DNA of 64,000 nt from Hominenteromicrobium mulieris (GTDB lineage Bacteria; Bacillota; Clostridia; Oscillospirales; Acutalibacteraceae): positions 62,001 to 126,000 of the forward strand of contig JAJJOY010000008.1 of assembly GCA_021029595.1 (NCBI GenBank), written 5' to 3'. A model generated the notes under the pieces. That model worked only from the letters and a program-made list of their open reading frames with translations, was not told the DNA's origin and did not search any database. Shown here piece after piece: positions 61,834 through 64,000 of the stretch (positions within the stretch are counted from its first letter, which is position 1; every line of letters begins with the position of its first letter). Position numbers and translations under genes: made by a program.

Positions 61834-63612
61834 ATGACTAACAACAAGACAATTCTTGCTTGGATCGACGAGATGAAAGCTCTTGTCAATCCGGATCAGG
61901 TTGTTTGGATCGACGGCTCCGAAGAGCAGCTCGAAGAGCTCCGCAAGGAAGCGGTTGAGTCCGGCGAAATGATCAAGCTGAATCAGGAAAAGCTCCCGGG
62001 CTGCTACTATCACAGAACAGCTCCGAATGATGTTGCCCGTGTTGAGGACAGAACCCTCATCTGCTCCAGAAAAGAAGAGGACGCAGGCCCGACCAACCAC
62101 TGGAAAGAGCCGCAGGAAGCATACAAGATGCTGTACGATATTGCTCGTGGCAGCTACAAGGGCCGTACCATGTACGTTATCCCGTACTCCATGGGCCCGG
62201 TCGGTTCCCCGCTCGCTAAGATCGGCGTTGAGCTGACAGACTCCATCTATGTTGTTCTCAACATGTCCATCATGACCAGAGTCGGTCAGAAGGTCATGGA
62301 CGTTCTCGGCGACAGCAACGACTGGGTTCGCGGTCTGCACTGCAAGTGCGACGTTGACCCGGAGAAGCGCTGGATCTGCCAGTTCCCGGAAGACAACACC
62401 ATCATCTCCGTAAACTCCGCTTACGGCGGCAACGTTCTGCTCGGCAAGAAGTGCTTCGCTCTGCGTATCGCTTCCTATCAGGCTAAGAACGAAGGCTGGA
62501 TGGCAGAGCACATGCTCATCCTCGGCGTTGAGAACCCGAAGGGCGAGGTTAAGTACGTTTGCGCTGCATTCCCGTCTGCTTGCGGCAAGACCAACCTGGC
62601 TATGATGATTCCGCCGGAAGGCTACCGTGCAAAGGGCTACAAGGTCTGGACCGTCGGCGACGACATCGCTTGGATGCGCAAGGGCCCGGATGGCAGACTG
62701 TATGCCATCAACCCGGAAAACGGCTTCTTCGGTGTCGCTCCCGGCACGAACATGAAGTCCAACCCGAACGCTCTTATCTCCACCCAGAAGGGCACCATCT
62801 TCACCAACGTTGCGCGTAACCTCGATGACAACACCGTTTGGTGGGAGAGCCTCGACAAGAACCCGCCGGTTAACGCAGAAGAGTGGAAGGGCGCTAAGGT
62901 AAACGGCCCCGAGTATGTTGCTGCTGGCAACAAGCTGGCTCATCCGAACAGCCGCTTCACCGCTCCTACCGCTAACTGCCCGTGCCTCTCCAGCGAGTTT
63001 GAGAACCCGCAGGGTGTTCCGGTCTCCGCTATCGTCTTCGGCGGCCGCCGTCCGGATACGGTTCCGCTGGTTTACCAGTCCAGAAGCTGGAACAACGGTG
63101 TCTTCATCGGCTCCATCACCGGCTCCGAGACCACCGCAGCCGCTGCAGGTGCAGTCGGCGTTGTCCGTCGTGACCCGATGGCTATGCTCCCGTTCTGCGG
63201 CTACAACATGGGCGACTACTTCAAGCACTGGATCGAAATGGGCGAGATGCTCGGCGACAAGGCTCCGAAGATCTTCAACGTCAACTGGTTCCGTGTCGAC
63301 GAAGACGGCCACTTCATTTGGCCGGGCTTCGGTGACAACCTCCGTGTTCTCGAGTGGATCCTCAAGCGCTGCGATAACGAAGTTGACGCTGTTGAGACGG
63401 CAATCGGCTACGTTCCGAAGCCGGAAGACATCAACCTCGAAGGCCTCAAGGACTTCGATGAGGAGAAGCTCGCTTCCATCCTCAAGGTTGATAACGCTAA
63501 GTGGGCTAAGGAAGCTGCCGGCGTAGAGGAATTCTACAAGAAGTTCGGCGACAAGCTCCCGCAGGAGCTCAGAGACGAGCTCAACGGCCTCGAAGAGCGC
63601 ACCAAGGCTTAA
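61834..63612 (+). CDS. pckG: Phosphoenolpyruvate carboxykinase (GTP)
   Basis: A 592-residue enzyme that interconverts oxaloacetate plus GTP with PEP plus CO2. It is gluconeogenic or, in anaerobes, anaplerotic and CO2-fixing. The GTP-type signature FPSACGKTNLAM carries the hyper-reactive C250 and the P-loop. Other segments are VGDDIAWMR, the NSRFTAPTANCPCLS region and FNVNWFRVDEDGHFIWPGFG, which match the GTP class and not the ATP class (PckA). ATG 61834 has AGGAG 8 bases upstream. The gene uses GCT, GTT and AAG codons much more than its neighbours, indicating very high expression. Confidence 0.97.
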   Translation: MTNNKTILAWIDEMKALVNPDQVVWIDGSEEQLEELRKEAVESGEMIKLNQEKLPGCYYHRTAPNDVARVEDRTLICSRKEEDAGPTNHWKEPQEAYKMLYDIARGSYKGRTMYVIPYSMGPVGSPLAKIGVELTDSIYVVLNMSIMTRVGQKVMDVLGDSNDWVRGLHCKCDVDPEKRWICQFPEDNTIISVNSAYGGNVLLGKKCFALRIASYQAKNEGWMAEHMLILGVENPKGEVKYVCAAFPSACGKTNLAMMIPPEGYRAKGYKVWTVGDDIAWMRKGPDGRLYAINPENGFFGVAPGTNMKSNPNALISTQKGTIFTNVARNLDDNTVWWESLDKNPPVNAEEWKGAKVNGPEYVAAGNKLAHPNSRFTAPTANCPCLSSEFENPQGVPVSAIVFGGRRPDTVPLVYQSRSWNNGVFIGSITGSETTAAAAGAVGVVRRDPMAMLPFCGYNMGDYFKHWIEMGEMLGDKAPKIFNVNWFRVDEDGHFIWPGFGDNLRVLEWILKRCDNEVDAVETAIGYVPKPEDINLEGLKDFDEEKLASILKVDNAKWAKEAAGVEEFYKKFGDKLPQELRDELNGLEERTKA

Positions 63613-63649
63613 TCAAAACTTAAATCGTAAGATTTAACGCATAGAAAGC

Positions 63650-63682
63650 GCCGCTTTTGGTTCACCCCGGAAGCGGCACTTT
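63650..63682 (+). terminator. pckG terminator
   Basis: GCCGCTT (63650-63656) and AAGCGGC (63671-63677) with ACTTTT after it. A second hairpin (AAATC/GATTT) precedes it near 63622-63637. The remaining bases to 63766 hold nothing I recognise. Confidence 0.7.
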
Positions 63683-63766
63683 TGCATATTTATGGATGTT
63701 TTTGCACGGCGTTTGGCACAATTTATCCGTCAATTTCCATCGCAAATTACCCTCGAAGCTCAAAAC

Positions 63767-63801
63767 AAAAGCACGCAGATTTAAGTGATCTGCGTGCTTT
63801 T
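63767..63801 (-). terminator. Hairpin terminator at the 3' end of repeat copy C
   Basis: AAAAGCACGCAGAT (63767-63780) pairs perfectly with ATCTGCGTGCTTTT (63788-63801), loop of 7. On the minus strand it is followed by GTTTTGAG. It should end transcription of the leftward gene entering from the right edge and can also act on the plus strand. Confidence 0.8.
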
Positions 63802-63912
63802 CTCATATCTTTGTCCAGCAAAAAGATTTCGCCGTTTGCGAATGGCGACCAAAGGCGTTGCCTTTGGAAACCACCAGCTTTTTGAAAAAAGTTGGATTAA
63901 AAACTTTTAATC
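63773..63912 (-). repeat. Modular hairpin repeat, copy C (inverted)
   Basis: Read on the minus strand it starts GATTAAAAGTTTTTAATCC (63912 leftward), then has a CAACTTTTTTCAAAAAG stem region and CCAAAGGC/GCCTTTGG. The core GTCGCCATTCGCAAA, CGAAATC, TTTTTGC and CAAAGAT follows (to about 63797), then a terminator-like hairpin. It matches copy A in order and lies 19 bases after the stop codon of the leftward partial gene. Confidence 0.75.
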
Positions 63913-63931
63913 GCCGTTGTCGGCAACTCGC

Positions 63932-64000
63932 TTATCTTACCTTCCAGCGGTCGTTATACGTGCCGGAAAGGTCTGCAATCTTGCCGCTGTCTTCTTTCTC
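63932..64000 (-). CDS. C-terminal end of an unidentified protein (partial)
   Basis: On the minus strand an open frame enters from the right edge and gives 22 residues (EKEDSGKIADLSGTYNDRWKVR) before TAA. Codon choice (GGC, GAC, CGC, AAG) fits the genome, and the stop is followed by repeat copy C and a terminator, as expected for a gene end. The fragment is too short to identify. Confidence 0.55.
   Translation of the reverse strand, partial: EKEDSGKIADLSGTYNDRWKVR

Overview
The window reads as a chromosomal segment of a spore-forming, strictly anaerobic Firmicute of class Clostridia, most likely Oscillospiraceae/Ruminococcaceae. The reasons are a SpoIIP C-terminus at the left edge, a class III (oxygen-sensitive) ribonucleotide reductase, an ECF-type vitamin transporter, a T-box leader, a GTP-dependent PEP carboxykinase, strong Shine-Dalgarno sites and sigma-A type promoters in a fairly GC-rich background. 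Genus is not resolved. No tRNA, rRNA, CRISPR array, insertion sequence or prophage was recognised.

Layout. 1-8 kb: spoIIP end, a small membrane protein, a modular repeat, htpG, a membrane-protein gene broken by one in-frame amber codon, a CPBP protease, tadA, then a leftward ATP-grasp gene and a leftward CBS-domain transporter. 8-9.7 kb: two leftward exported proteins, one in a visibly AT-rich patch. 9.7-19.4 kb: hflX, then a complete arginine operon argGHCJBDF behind a near-consensus ArgR operator. 19.6-34.3 kb: an ADP-ribosylglycohydrolase, ruvCAB, glmM, a methyltransferase, ecfA1-ecfA2-ecfT-truA, a DUF5711-like protein, cvpA, pgsA and a ClpE-like ATPase. 34.3-44.0 kb is leftward: C39-like peptidase, TraX-like protein, a two-component system with an overlapping unknown exported protein, and glgP with a GH13 enzyme (glycogen/maltodextrin use). 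44.4-53.9 kb: zapA and a U32 peptidase, dut, mreBCD-PBP2, a MinD-like ATPase and mgsA. 53.9-57.9 kb: T-box, hisS, aspS and a pentapeptide-repeat protein. 58.1-63.6 kb: nrdD, a separate glycyl-radical mini-gene, nrdG and pckG. A few codons of a leftward gene close the window.

The most striking observation is that the class III ribonucleotide reductase is split. The 765-residue NrdD ends after its zinc-site region and has no glycyl-radical motif. That motif sits alone in a 53-residue ORF (60987-61148), 411 bp downstream and just upstream of nrdG. The gap between the halves is filled by a copy of a modular hairpin repeat. Two other copies of this repeat occur in the window, each downstream of a gene and in sense with it. 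The stems of different copies have diverged in compensating pairs while loops and a core stay constant, which suggests selection or strong mutational constraint on RNA or DNA structure. Other regulatory sites seen directly are the ArgR box, an NrdR box overlapping the nrdD promoter region, a hisS-aspS T-box whose specifier reads GACAC (overlapping Asp and His codons), and a DnaA-box cluster upstream of dut.
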